Shown here one piece after another: positions 11,100-24,900 of a stretch of DNA of 64,000 bases. The position numbers and the translations under genes are program-made. Source of the stretch: Ariolimax columbianus (lineage: Eukaryota > Mollusca > Gastropoda > Stylommatophora > Arionidae). Within the stretch, counting starts at the first letter, position 1. Each line of letters begins with the position of its first letter. The notes under the pieces are model-generated. The model saw only the letters and a program-made list of their open reading frames with translations, was not told the origin of the DNA and searched no databases. The stretch spans positions 19,158,293 to 19,222,292 of the forward strand of contig JAVGWX010000019.1 of NCBI GenBank assembly GCA_036924085.1, read 5' to 3'.

Positions 11100-12770
11100 A
11101 CATAACATCTTTATACTGGTTTAGAAGACTCTACAGAGTCTGTATACAACCAGTTTCTTTTGTATTTCGTTGCTTTAAAAGCTATGTGTATCAAATCTAT
11201 TCTTAAATGCATTAATTGTCCCTGCCTCCACTACTTCCTATGGCAATGCATTCCAAGCATTCACCAATCTCTGACTAAAACATTTCCTAATATCTAATCT
11301 GGACCTTTCTTTAGTTAATTTGTGGCTATGTCCTTTTGTTCTTGTAGGTGGTTGTATTTTTAAAAACTTGTAATTGTCTAATTTATCCGTTCCCTTGATT
11401 ATCTTATAAACCTGTTTTAAGTCATCTTGAATTCTTCTCTTTTCTAGACACTATGCCGGTTTTTCGGAGTCTTTCCTCATAACTGTAATTCTGGAATCCC
11501 ACTATAAGCTGTGTTGCCCTTTTTTGTATCCTTTCCAGCATGTTTATATCTCCTCTACGATAAGGTTCCACACCTGTACACAGTACTCCAATCTAGGTCT
11601 AACTAATACTTTATACAGTTTGACTATCGCTTCCTTGCTCCTACCTGGACTTGCTCACTCACTTTACCTGTATGATTTGTTATAACCCCTAGGTCCCTTT
11701 CCTTTTCTTTCTAATATTGTTCTCGCCCATTCTATAATTATGTTCCATATTGGATCTACCCATGTAGATGACTGTACATTTATCTACATTAAACTCCATT
11801 TGCCAGCTCGCAGACCATTCTCGAATTTGATCTAAATCCGACCTCAATATATCCACTTCTGCTTTAGATGAGACACTACTGTATAGTTTTGTGTCATCAG
11901 CTAATTTTGCAATCATGGATCCCATAGCAATGTCCAAATTGTTTATATATATATCAAGAACAAAATAGGTCTCAATATCAGGCCCTGTGGCACTCCACTT
12001 TTTACTTCGCACCACTCAGAGTACTCCTTATTTATGCCCACTCTCTGCCTTCTTCCCATTAACCAATTTTCAATCTATTTGGCAACTTCCATACCTATTC
12101 CATGTGATTTTAACTTTTAAAATAATCTTTGTTGAGGTACTCTGTCAAATGTCTTTGCAAAATCTAGATAACATCCACTGGCTCTCCTTTATCTTTCATT
12201 TTAGTAACCTCCTCCATGAATTCTAATAGATTTGTTAAGCATGATCTCCCTCTTGTAAACCGATGCTGACTATTTCTGATTAGATTAAACTTTTCTAAAT
12301 GCATTACAAAGTTTTCTTTGATTATTGACTCAATTTACAGATTATGCTCGTTAAACTCACCGGTCCATAATTTGCTGGATCAGATAATTTGCACTTTTTG
12401 AATAAGGGGATCACTCCTACGTCTTTCCAATCCCATGGAACAATACCTTTTGCAAGTGATTGATAACATAATATAGCCAATGGTTTTGCTAGTTGGTCTA
12501 TAATTTCAAACAGCAATTTTGGATGAATATCATCTTGCCCTGGACATTTATCCACTGTCAACCCCTCCAATTAAAAAAAATTAATTTCCTCTGTAATACA
12601 GATTGATCTTAATCCAGCTGAATCCATGTCTTTTAAAAAAATATCTATAGGCTTTGGGATCTTGGAGCAACCTTCATTTGTGTAGACTGTGCCAAAGTAC
12701 TGATTGAGTAGATTAGTAGATTGTAAGAGGTGACTAAGCAAGTTTGGACATGTGGTCAACTATCTCATCC
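11100..12770 (-). mobile_element. CR1/L2-like LINE, longest copy (RT domain remnant)
   Basis: Minus strand, 5'-truncated, several frameshifts. Reading 5' to 3' on the element: FGTVYTNE (12690 area), CPGQDDIHPKLLFEI and VPWDWKDVGVIPLFKK (12570-12322, RT fingers), NYGPVSLTSIICK, the catalytic LADDTKLYS with DLDIAMGSM upstream (about 11900), EFNVDKCTV and MGRSNMEHNYRMG. It ends at 11100-11160 with the shared 3' hairpin. It matches the family as a jockey-superfamily RT. The catalytic box reads LADD. Confidence 0.9.
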
Positions 12771-12849
12771 TGTAGAAACTAAGCAACAAAAACACGAAAC
12801 AGAGCAGATATTGATTGATTGATAGTATTCACCACGAGCAGTAGTTCTC

Positions 12850-13055
12850 ACACTAAAAAGTAAAGTAAAGTAACCCATAGCATTATTACCATAGGGGTGT
12901 GAGGCGTTAGCGTTCTCACATTTAAATGGCTCGGCTATGTGAGGGCGGAAGCCATCTCCCCTCCCTCGCCGCTTTTACTTCCCAGACTGAACTGGTAACC
13001 ATTTAAGGCTGGGTCGACCTGGGATCCGTTCCGGTCTGAAAAAACATTTTCACCT
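12850..13055 (-). mobile_element. SINE B body
   Basis: Minus copy of the SINE at 28292-28562. It contains AAAGTAAAGTAAAGTAACCC, CTCACATTTAAATGGCTCGG, CGCCGCTTTTACTTCCC and CATTTAAGGCTGGGTCGACC. The tRNA-like head is absent. Confidence 0.8.
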
Positions 13056-13081
13056 GTAATCAATTCTCACTCTACCTCTCC

Positions 13082-14170
13082 AGGTTATAATGGGTCTTTC
13101 TCAGACATTTCATTTCTGAATTTCTGGATGATACGTTCTTCAGTGGTGGTTATACTGTTGCTGGTCCCAACTTCTCTTCCAACAGTCTCTGTCTTGGGCC
13201 ATGCTGGACTGGTGGATAATGAGTCATCCATCTGTGGTATCGCGAATGTTGTTACGGGATGCAAAGGAGTCGGAACAACGTGTTGGTTATTGTCCCCGTA
13301 GTTGATTCTTGTTTCTGGGGTACCAGATACTAGTATGACAGACGAAGAGTCAAAACGGCTTATTAGAGCTAGATACATGACCAAATGGGAAACCGAACAT
13401 ACTGGCTACACAAAAAACCATGCCTATTACCAGTTGAACAGAAGAGAGCAGGTCGTGGTCTTCAGACTTCGCACTGGCCACAATAGACCGAGGTACCACC
13501 TATTCAACAAATTGAAGATAGGTGGCACTGACGAATGCCCGTGTGGTACCGGGAAAATGACCGCTGAGCATTTGCTGCAAAACTGCCCGACATACGAGGA
13601 TCAGAGAGAGCAGATGTGGCCATCACCAGTGGCAACACTAGACAAGCTCTATGGTAGTGTCGACAACCTCAGGATGACCGCTGCTTTTTTTGAAAAAATA
13701 AAGGTTGTCTGACTGCGTACGATGAAGAAGAAGAAGAAGTTTCTGGGGTACCATTTTGCTGTTGCTGTGCTCCAATGATCGTCCATTCTTCGCAGTACTG
13801 TTTAGTTGAATAGAGAGGTGGGCAGAATCTGGTTGTGGATGGTGTACAGTATCTGTATTATCAAAAAGAAAGCCGCTCAACTCGCGCAGCGCCGTCTTGT
13901 CAATTTTGGGCTTAAGTCGTTCTGCATGTTGAGCAGGTGTCCAAGGTATATGTACTCATCCACTTTGTTGAGTCTCTCTCCATCTAGGAAGACTGAGTCA
14001 TGGGAAGCGAATCGATTGCGCATGACTTTCGTCTTGGACATGTTCACTTTGAGTCCCACTTTCTTTCCCTCTCGGAGTATCAGTGCAAGCATTTCATTGG
14101 CGTCTGTGGCTGCCTCCGTGATGAGTACTAGATCATTTGCTTACACACATAATTCTCGGTACTTGTGCAT
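13082..14170 (-). mobile_element. Endonuclease-RT type LINE, interrupted by another LINE
   Basis: Two minus-strand pieces of one element, 14170-13754 and 13310-13082. The first encodes ANDLVLITEAATDANEM (ADDLV box with Asp to Asn), KKVGLKVNMSKTKVMRN and VDEYIYLGHLL. The second encodes the C-terminus (TRINYGDNNQHV, TETVGREVGTSN). The copy at 41040-41765 has both parts joined. The gap is filled by the + strand insert at 13326-13738, flanked by a 15-bp duplication. Confidence 0.85.
13326..13738 (+). mobile_element. 5'-truncated RNase-H LINE insertion with 15-bp target-site duplication
   Basis: The target duplication GTTTCTGGGGTACCA is at 13311-13325 and 13739-13753. The insert is 413 bp and ends in a (GAA)n tail. 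Its intact frame (to 13712) encodes VVFRLRTGHNRPRYHLFNKL, the Cys/His knuckle CPCGTGKMTAEHLLQNC and LYGSVDNLRMTAAFFEK, the C-terminal domain downstream of RNase H in I-like LINEs. The perfect duplication indicates a relatively young insertion. Confidence 0.93.
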
Positions 14171-14640
14171 TAATTCCCCACGGATTATAATAGGTCAAAT
14201 TCAGTAGAATGTAGCCACACGAAGCACCATACTTTTTAATTTGCGCGTCTTCAATTCGTGCGGTAAACCTATGTCCATGTCATTCTTAGATCTAACACCG
14301 TACGTGGAAGATGGATTATTGCAGTTGTCACACTTGACACGCAAGAAAATAAATTGTGCACTTTTTGCAGGAAAGACAAATTATACACACCGTCCGACTG
14401 TGTGCTAAAAATCATGTTATGACTTTGTCTCTCACAGTTTGCCAAGATCGTTAGAGATGTCGCACATGTCAGCAGGACATTCCTGCTCATTCTAGCACAT
14501 GGTTAGAGGGCACCTAAGCCTAACCAAAACGGAACACACAGACACATGATAGATTCCTACATGTGTGAGTTTCTGTGGCGAGATCGGAATAAATCTGTCA
14601 GTTAGACCTGTTCGACAATATTCTGCAGGACATCTCAGAA
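14171..14640. other. No gene recognised
   Basis: Unassigned DNA between two minus-strand LINEs; only shadow frames seen. Confidence 0.4.
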
Positions 14641-14644
14641 TTGT

Positions 14645-15655
14645 GGCCTCCTTAACTTAACGTCTTTATACTGGTTTAGAAGACCCTGCAGAGTCTGTAT
14701 ACAACCAGTTACATTTACATCACCTTGCTCTAAAAACTATGCGCATCCAGTTTATTCTTAAATGCATTAACTGTCCCTGCCTCCACTACCTCCCCTGGCA
14801 ACGCATTCCAAGCAGACACCACTCTCTGACTAAAAAAATATTTCCTAATATCTAATCTGGACCTCTCTTTAGTCAGCTTGTAACTATGCCCTCGTGTTAT
14901 TGTAGGTGGCTGTATTTAAAAAAAACTTGTTATAGTCTAATTTATCCATTCCTCTGATCATCTTATAAACCTGTATTAAGTCACCACAAATTCTTCTCTC
15001 TTCGAGACACTGTAGGCCGGTTTTTCTGAGTCGTTCCACATAACTGTAATTCTGGAATCCCACTATCATCTTTGTCGCTCTTTTTTGTATTCTTTCCAGC
15101 ATGTTTATATCCCCACTATGATAAGGACTCCACACCTGTAACACAGTACTCCAATCTAGGTCTAACTAAAGCTTTATACAGTTTGACGATCACTTCCTTG
15201 CTCCTATGTTTAAAATTTCTTTTCATCATACCTAACATTGCATTTGCCTTTTTCACTGCTACCTTAACTTGCTTACTCACCTTTCCTGTATGATCTATTA
15301 TAACCCCTAGGTCCCTTTCCTTATCTATCTTTCTAATATTGTTTTCTCCCATTCTGTAATTATGTTCCATATTGGATCTGCCCATGTGGATGACTGTACA
15401 TTTATCTACATTAAACTCCATTTGCCAGCTTACAGACCATTCTCAAATTTTATCTAAATACGACACCAATATATCCACTTCTGCTTTAGATGAGACACTA
15501 CTGCATAGTTTTGTGTCATCAGCAAATTTTTCAATCATGGATCCCATATCAATGTCCAAATCATGTATATATATCAAGAACAAAATTGGTCCCAAAACCG
15601 AGCCTTGTGGCACACCACTTTTCACTTCACACCACTGTAGCTAGACACTTATAAT
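14645..15655 (-). mobile_element. CR1/L2-like LINE 3' kilobase
   Basis: Minus strand. The 5' break at about 15655 falls inside RT: SGVPQGSVLGPILFLIYIHD (15625), FADDTKLCSS, VDILVSYLD. It continues through EFNVDKCTVIHMGRSNMEHN, LVRPRLEYC and GDINMLERIQKRATKMIVGF to the 3' hairpin at 14655-14712. It keeps the longest readable frames of this family. It ends about 200 bp before IFT46 exon A. Confidence 0.92.
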
Positions 15656-15855
15656 TATTTTTTGTACGGAAACCTGTGTGGTCATTGAATGGTATACAAT
15701 TTCAGAATGGGTGAATTAATGCACAAGAACCTAATTCTTCTCTCATTTGGCTTGGCTAAGAACCACATTTGATGTGAAAAGCATTAAGTTGGTATAACAG
15801 TTCAGTTTATTTGTTGTCATTTTGTTATCAATGTTCTTTTCATATGAATTTCCAG

Positions 15856-15961
15856 GCACGCATCCATCAGAATCAACCGTATGATGAGTCATTAGATGTT
15901 CCTGATGCTGAAGAGATTGCCAGTACCTACTCTCCTACTCCAAGAGCACAGAAACCTGCAG
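15856..15961 (+). CDS. IFT46: IFT46 exon A (recovered residues 1-35)
   Basis: The acceptor is TTTCCAG ending at 15855 and the donor is CAG|GTACAA. The exon is 106 nt, enters in phase 0 and leaves one nucleotide over. It encodes the N-terminal motifs NQPYDESLDVPD and STYSPTPRAQKP, a block that resembles the N-termini of invertebrate and fish IFT46. An in-frame ATG at 15844 lies in the acceptor tract, so it is more likely intronic than the start. The exon sits about 200 bp downstream of a minus-strand LINE that ends near 15655. Confidence 0.85.
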
Positions 15962-18900
15962 GTACAAATTATTATCCACTTATATTTAAAAACTCAACAC
16001 TGTTAATGACCACCTGTTGGGTGATGACACCACAGGCAGTGAATCAGAAACCTTTTTCCTCTTCTTAGTCACTCCTCTTCTACCTCTGATGATGGGGAGG
16101 AAGACTGACTGGTTAGGCACAACATAGTGATCAGACATGTTAGTCAGGGTCAGGCAAAATATACTGGCCGAGACCCTCACCTCAGGTTGCTCATAACCCT
16201 CCCTGGCAACGGACTGTTTTCATGGCAGTCTGACCAACGAGGTGAGGGATCGATTCCCGTAGTAGTGAGCAACATGCAGATGAAGCCAAGCATAGCACAA
16301 CTGCCTGGAGTATCCTGGTCCAACTTCATCAGCACGCTCAGGATGTGAGGAAATCTACTTCAACCCGCCACTGAACGTCCTTTTCAGGGCACACAAAAGA
16401 GTAAACCTGCTCATTGTGGACATTTGAACCAACAACAACAATCCCTGATGGTGTAAAGATTCTCTTTTGTATATACTTTTAATCAGTGATTGGTCTGTAG
16501 TGTCTTTTGATTTCATTTGATCTTCATGCAAGTGACCATTGGATAGTCATTTTGTTATGTTTAGAATTTTTGCCCTGGCAGCAGCTGACAGTCATTTTTC
16601 ACCTGCCTAGGATTCTTTTATGTGCAGATTGTGTACATGTTACCTTCAAGTTTATCGTCCATCTCAAATGATGAAGTCACCTGGCGGATATGCCTCGAGA
16701 GCACACTTACCATGCTAAACCATTATTGTTTGGCTCTATTTTGACTTGTGGCCTGCCTTGCTGAGGATATCTCCATCCACCAGCTCTTAAAACAGGCTGT
16801 GGACACCAAGGATCGGAAATGACCTTCTCCATCATGGTCACGCCTCCAAGGCCATCTATGCACCACTTGGTTAGGTCAGATCAGAAATGCATCATCCCTT
16901 TTGCATTCGGCCTGGTACTCAGCCACTCATCATGCTCATGGATGGTTGATCGTTTGTGCCCTTGTCTTGTAAGCAGTCTACCTGCCCAGGCAGGGAATGC
17001 TACATAGTTCAGTAAAACAGGTTTCTTAGGACAAACTGACAATAAACAAGAACTCCCTTGCCTTGCAAGTAGGCTGGAGACAATCAAAGGCTAAAGAAAC
17101 AGCTCCAAACAGATGTAGGCTGAAGATTGATGCGTTTGGTCCTCAGGATTAGAACACAGTGCAACGTAGTACACCCAATAAAGACAACCAAATACATGGC
17201 ATTGTTGGAGCCATTGATGTGGATATCTGATGGTGAGCAAGAAAGAAGGCAAAGAATAGAGTAGCAAATCATTAGACAAAAAAAATAATTAAAAATAAAG
17301 ATAGTGAAACTTTGACCACAGTTTATAATGTGTGTCCAATTCTTCACTGTTGTCTTTGACACACTTTTTTCACCATACACTGCCTGCATTCTGTGATGAA
17401 TGTCAACTGGTCGACATCCTTCAGCTGTTAGAAACAGAATCACCGCTCGCTGATCAACTCTAGACGAATTCTGTATCACACACGCCATGTTTTCAACTGT
17501 CTGCTGAGGAAACTATAAGTCGGAGGATAATGAAATTTTGCAAACTTGATGGTTGGTATGTGCTGTTTACACCAGAATTGACGTCATCATGCACATCGTT
17601 CGTATGTTCACTTATTGCAGTTTGGTCCGGTTTCATTAGAAAACGTCTTGTACTTCTCTCTTACTATAAATCGCATAGAAGACACTCACTTTCTGTTTCG
17701 AGCAAACTCTCAAAATTGTCCCGGTTTCAGGCAAAAATATTATGAAATGTCTACCTCAGAAGGAATTCTAAAGAGTGACAGACCTAAAACATAAGTCTAC
17801 CCCAGAAGGAATTCTAAAGAGTGGCAGACCTAAAACATCATGAAGGATAACTATATGGTGAAGTTAAAAACCATAAACCATAGTTTGAGCACTGAGTGTA
17901 GTGTGGTGTCAGACCAAACAACATTGAGGGCATTGGTTGCTGCCTTGAAAGATACTATTAGGTGTGGTGGTCACTGATTGCTTCGTAAATCATTGGCCAA
18001 GTATCCAAGAGGAAGAAGAAACATGTGACTGACTATAAGTATATGTCTCACATAAAAAATCCCCCCAAAACTATAATATTCATATATGCATATTTTATGG
18101 GGTCGCAATAGGTGAGAAGCAAAGAGCTGACCTATCAAGAAATGAATGAACAGAAGAGTGAAACAGTGGGTGTTTAAATCCTTCATGTTTCAATTGTCCC
18201 CTGTTCTCGCGGAAAGTAATATCGGCGCCTAGTCCAATTGGAGATGTATGATAAAATCAGACGTCCTGTGTACATGCTGTTCATGTACAAAAAATTCCTG
18301 GAAATTGAAAATTGAATAGAGCAGGCTGTTAGTCGCTGTCCAGGCAAAAGTTCTAAAGGGAACAGATTTCTTACCAGTTAGTGGCCGACATGAAGGCCTA
18401 TAGAAGACAGTCCCTCTATCATGCAAAGGTACAACAGGCCAATCACCTATTTCTCTCCACACTCTATAGCAAGTATATACAAAGAAAATAGACTACACCC
18501 TTAGGCATAGAAGAGAAGCAGCAAAGAGAAAAGATATGTATATTTTGACCAGAAAATATAATTTTAAAACTTGATGTATTTGAAATTGTCTTTTATGATG
18601 AATTAAACAGCATAGTATAATATAAATTTCATTTAGTTTTTAAATTGAGAAAGATTATTAATTGCACATTTCCCTTCTGATCTTGCCTGTAGCAAAAGCA
18701 AAGGAATCTCTGGGCATCCTAGGAGAAGCAAAGAAGGTTGACAAAGGTAATTCAGGCAAATTTAGTTTGAACATATTTCTCACATCTTTGTTTATTTCAC
18801 CCATGTAGGACTTTGCCAGTGTCCCAAATAATGACACCATTCCTCTGTTTGTTAATATATTTATTGCTCAGGTTAGTTTGCAACTTTTATTTGTGCTTCT

Positions 18901-21900
18901 TCTTCGTTCGTTCATTCTCAATCTCCGGCTACCAAGCCCTGAACAGGCCTTTGCAAGTACCCGGATGTTGTCCAGATAACGGAATGCGTTATGTTGCTAG
19001 TTTACAGCTTGGCTGCGATATTTGCACCTTTCGGTCTGACACATCCGTCTTCTGCAGCTTATTTGTATTGTCTTTAGTCCCTGATGTTTGTAACATCTGT
19101 TGTTGTTGTAGTCTGTCGGTGTCTTTGTGTATGACAAATAAGAATAGCACCACTGCCCCACAGAAAGTATATCGTAAGAAGCGTAACATGGCATAACACT
19201 GGTCATGGTTGGGTGAATTGTTAAGAGCAGCATAGATGGCACTTAACGGGCTGCAGGTCTACTTTGCTCTAGTGTTTGAGTCTATTAAGATGTACTCGCA
19301 CATCAGTTAACCACCCTCCAAGAAACTGGTTGTATACAGACTCTGCAGAGTCTTTTCAACCAGTATAAAGACGTTTAGTATCTGTGGCCTTGTATAAGTA
19401 GACTCATGATTTAATGTTGTTATCAACATTTAGTTTTAAACCAGTCTGTTGTTTACTTCATAAATATGTTAGTTTGTTAGTTAGTCGTTGGATCATTTTC
19501 ATCGCGCTTGGGACAAATCCATACGCTCTCAGATCTCATCCCCAGTATATGTGCCAGCATATGATGCCTGACTGTTCCGGTCCTGTGCTGGTTAACCAGA
19601 CTTCTTTGGATCCCCGTGTGGTGTTCATTCCTCGCTGTCCCTCATTTCACGCCAAATTCAACTAGTTGCACCAAGAATATAGAATCTGGTTCAACTCCCG
19701 AATCTTCTTTCCCGCCAATTTCCTTAACGGCGTTTAGGATATCGGCTTGGTCCATTGATCTCCTGCACCCACTATAGCTGTACTCGCCAACCTATCAGCT
19801 CTCTTGTTACCATTGACACCCTGCATGTCCCGGAACGAGTATGAAGGCGACCATCTGTTAACTTCACCGCCCTATCGACTCCAACCACTGGCGCCGCTCG
19901 CAACCTGATTTCACCTTCCTGAATATCCTCATTGAATCACTGAGGATGCACACATGTGTGGCACTCATAAATATGTTTGAGTTAGTAATGTTGGTACTGT
20001 CAGTTGTTGATTATAGACCAGACATCCTCACACTATCAAAATTACAATGTGAACAGTTAGAACCTGTCCCAAATGAAGGGATGTGGCTGATTCTGAGGTG
20101 CACTAGAGATACACCGACTGTACACATTTGGTACATGCTGGGATTTCTGTCTGGGACATCTAGATATTAATTGCTATCCAAAATGAAGGGATGTGGCTGA
20201 TTCTGGGGTGCACTAGAGATACACCGACCGTACACATTTGATACATGCTGGGACTTCTGTCTGGGACATCTAGATATAAATTGGCACATGTAAAGCTTAT
20301 ATGTGGGTTACCACAGACAGGCAACATCCACTGAACAATAACCCATCAGGCATCGAGAGAGGAGTATCGTGGATGGCACAGGTAGAGAAAACTAATGGAC
20401 AGGTGAAAACAGTTGAGACAATAGTCAAGGGAGAAGAATGGGTTCACACTGACGATTGAATGACAGATTACCTGAGTCATTATTACCCTAGGCAGGGCAT
20501 AGAGTAGAGTGGTGTACAACAGTAGGACACAGCTCAAGGTTAACCATTTGATAAATGATAACGTGTAGTATAGTTATGTCATTATATATACAGATAGGGA
20601 TCAAGATGCTGAGCAGTGCATGAGCTGCAGTGGTCAGTGACCCATGGCTGACTGCTAGAATCAGGGCCAGCGAACCAGAGCTGCCAAGACCCTTATACAC
20701 CTCCATGAGGTGATCATGAATAACAGGCTGCAGCAGGGCAGACTGACTAAGGAGAAGGGATCGAAGACGGAATACTATCCCGGTACTAAAAAACTGCTTA
20801 CTGAAGTCGGATGTGTTGAACCGAAAGGTGCAAATATCGCAGTCAAGCTGTAAACTACGACACAATGCATTTCGTTCTCTGGATTATATTCTGCTACTTA
20901 AGCTCTTTCAGGGTTTAGTAGCGGGAGATTGAGAATGAATGAAGCCAGACCATATACAGATGAATTGGTGCTGCGCGGTGAGATATCTGGTTGGGGCTTC
21001 TTTGCTAGAGTGGGAGGGCAGGTCTGAGTAGAGTGTGGGTCAGACACATCAACCTTCAGTATGAGAAGGGAGATGGAAGCAATAACGCTAGCCCTGAGAT
21101 AGCTATCTGAGATCTCTTTAACATGGACGCAGTCATTGTGTTAAACTCTCCATACTTACTTTGTAAGGAACAGAAGGGCTGGCTAAGGCATGAGTGGATG
21201 GCAGCTGTAGAAGCATCAAACCTGTAGGGCCTGGCCTGGATGCACTGTCCTTGTCATTTTGAGATTCAAGGCAACAAAGGAACAGACATCCTGTCTTTGC
21301 AGGCACCTACTTATTCTTCGATCAACTGATGCTATGCTTCTAGCCCAGGGAGGTTCATGCAGGAGACTGCATTTCAGGTCTTTGCCAGTTCCTCCACAGC
21401 TTTCGAGCATGGTCGCTTCCTCGGGACAGACTGCCTTTCTTTGGTATGTGTAAGTAGGGCAGTCATGCAGGATATGTTCTAGTGTTTGCTTGGAGGCTCC
21501 ACAATTGCACATGGCGGTGTCTCTGAGACCCATTCTTTGGAGGTTGACCTTGAGTCTGCAATGTTCTGCTCTGATTCTGAAAATATTTGTCTGGTCTGCA
21601 CATCTCTCCCAAGTTTGTTTGTGCTGTCATTTTATGGCTTGTATTCTTCGTGCTAGTGTCTCCATTCTGAATGCATGGATCATTTGATGAGTGTCTTTGC
21701 TTCTTAAAGCTCTATGGATGGCGAGTCTGCGTGTTACCAATTACGGGTACACTAGATACCATATCTGACAAAGCCTAACAAGATACGCCAGTATCTTATC
21801 TGCAAGGCTTCAGATGGTTTGAAATCAGTGTTTTCCTTTCTCCTAGATGATAGTCTTACGAGCCCCATCTGCCTGAAACCACTGGTTTTAAAGCACCAGT

Positions 21901-24900
21901 GGCTCACCTTTCTACCCTTCTCCTGTTAGTAAAAACAGTTCTGCCTTGCAAAGGCCAGGAGATGTACTTTGTTGTCAGAGGCTATATGAGACACATGCTA
22001 TGGGAACATTTAGTTAGTAGTGAGAGTTCATCTTCAGCTCCACCCCCGACTACGACAACATTAAATAGTAGTACATTAAAATAAGCTCTCTTAAGCAGTA
22101 TTTGTTTATTTGCTGATATTTGAGATGAACTGAATCTTGGGAACAGACCTTGTAACATAAACATACAGTAATTTTTAACCTGCCATTGATTTGTTTATAC
22201 TTAACATAACTTAACTTATTGTCTTTATAATGTTTTAGAAGACTTTGCAGAATCTGTATACAACCAGTTTACTTTGTTACCTATCTCTAAAAGCTATGTG
22301 CATCCAATCTATTCTTAAATGCATTAATTGTCCCTGCCTTCACTACTCCCTGTGGCAATGCATTTCAAGCATTCACCACTCTCTGACTATAAAAGTATTT
22401 TCTAATATCTAATCCTTGATCGATTGAAACCCCAAGCAGAGAACATCATTGCCGAGGAGCAAGCAGGGTTCAGACAGGGAAGAAGCGCTAGAGAACAGAT
22501 ATTTAATTTAAGACTGCTAAGCGAGAAATATCTAGAACAGCAGCAAGAACTGTATCATGTGTTTGTTGATTTTAAGAAGGCGTTTGATAGGGTATGGCAT
22601 AAAGTGCTATGGGTAACCATGAGGATGTATAAAATCAACGGAAATATTATAAAGACAGTTGAACACCTGTATGACAAGGCGTCCAGTGCATTTCTTGTGA
22701 ATGGGAGGCGAGGGGACTGGTTTCGCACATCAGTTGGTGTGAAACAGGGGTGTACACTCTCTCCAACTCTTTTCAATATATTCCTTGAAGGAATTGAGTG
22801 AGGCACTTGGAGGTCATGTTGGTACTGCCAAGATAGTGGGCCAAACGATTACCAACCTTTGTTTTGCAGATGATATCGACGGGTTGGCGAGTTCAGAAGC
22901 AGAATTCCAGGAATGGGTCAGAAGGCTCGATGAAACAGCTCTTGACTATGGTATGGAGATAAACACTGGAAAGACAAAATTAATGACCAACAATGCAGAG
23001 GGCTTCAACAGCAGGATAAAAGCTAACGGTCAGGAACTCGAAGTGGTTGACCGTTTTAAATATCTTGGGTCGATTGTCAGTGATGAAAGATCAAAATGTG
23101 AGGTGTTGGCCAGAATAGCACAGACAATAGCGGCGCTTGCACGGCTTAACAAAATCTGGCAAGATAAACGGTTAGCACTATGCACGAAAATCAGATTAAT
23201 GCCTACACTGGTCCTGTCAATATTCCTTTTTTCTTGTGAGACATGGACAGTTACAGCTGACATTCAACAAAAGATACAGGCCTTGGAGATATGTTTCCAA
23301 AGATTTTTAAACTTCATGTACAAAGATCAAGTTACAAATGAGGATATACGAGATAGAATTACAACAGCAATAAAGCCTTTTGAAAACCTCTTGGCAACTG
23401 TCAAAAGAAGGAAATTCGCTTGGTACGGTCACATACTGAGATCAATTGGTATTGCATATACGATCCTCCATGGAAAGGTGCAAGGCAGACGATGAAGAGG
23501 CTGTCCCAAAAAGAGGTAGGACAACATAAAAGAATGGACCAATCTCTGACCAGAAGATGCACAGCTATAGCGGCCGCTGACAGAGAAGGGTGGTGTGGTG
23601 TTGTGAGGATGTCTTCATGTGTGCCCCAACGACCTCACCGGTTACAGGATGATCTAACCTGACCTGAATCTTGACCTTTCTTTAGTTATTTTGTAGCTAT
23701 GCCCTCTTGTTCTTGTAAGTGGTTGTATTTCGAAAAACATTGTCTAATTTTTCGTTTTTTTAAAATTATCTTAACCTGTATTAAGTCACCTCAAATTCTT
23801 CTCTTTGCTAGACACTGTAGGCCGGTTTTTCTGAGTCTTTTCTCATAACTAATTCTAGAATCCTACTATCAGCTTTGTCACTTTATTTTGTAATCTTTCC
23901 AGCATGTTTATATCCCCTCAATGATAAGGACTCTACACCTGTACACAGTACTCCAATCTAGGTGTAACTAAAGCTTTATACAGTTTGACTATCACTTTCT
24001 AGTTTCTATGTTTAATATTTCTTTTTATCATACCTAACATCGCATTTGCCTTTTTCACTGCGTGCTGGACTTGCTCAACTCACCTTACCTGTATGATCTA
24101 TTATAACCCAAGGTCCCTTTCCTATTCTATCTTTCTAATATTGTTCTCGCCAATTCTGTAATTATGTTCCATATTGGAACTACCTTAATGGATGACTGTA
24201 TAGTTATCTACATTAAACTCCATTTGCCAGCTTACAGACTGTTCTCAAATTTGATCTAAATTCGACTTCAATATATCCACTTCTGCTTTAGATGACACTA
24301 CTGCATAGTTTTGTGTAATCAGCAAAATTTGGAATCATTGATCTCATATCAATGTCCAAATTGTTTATATATATAGGTCAAGAACAAAATTATCATTTCC
24401 AATTTTTTTGGTAACAGCATTTTAAATAATTTACGTTATTTATGCAATCAGATTTAACATGTACATATGTATTTGTGCATTTCCAGTTCGTCATATTTGA
24501 CTGACTTTTCATTTCATATGAATGCGTCTGTCAAATCAGTATGTATAAAAAACTGACACAACACTAGCAACATGACAAAAATAAAGATCCTGAGGACTTG
24601 CATCTTCCCGGTGGCAATGACAGATGCCAGACATGGTCGACCACACAAACTCTACGGAATAAGATTGAATCCTTTGAGCCAAGATGCTACAGGAGATTGC
24701 TCAAGATACCATGAATTTTATTTTGAAATGCAGAAACTCTACTGGAGCTCAATGTAGAACAAAAACTGGCTTGTAACATTACGTTTAGGAAATTAACACA
24801 CTTTGGCCACATCAAACACCACAATGGCCAATGGCCTAGAAAGAACTGTACCGGAGGGAAGGGTACCTGGCAAAAGAGGCAGAGGCAGACAGAGGAGAAG

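Noticed and set aside
15811..15855. IFT46 translation starting upstream of 15856 (including ATG at 15844)
   Set aside because: The stretch is a pyrimidine-rich acceptor ending CAG. Treated as intronic, though an alternative leader cannot be excluded.
18813..19196. 127-codon + strand frame, Cys- and Leu-rich
   Set aside because: Overlaps SINE K in reverse and unassigned repeat DNA; no homology recognised.
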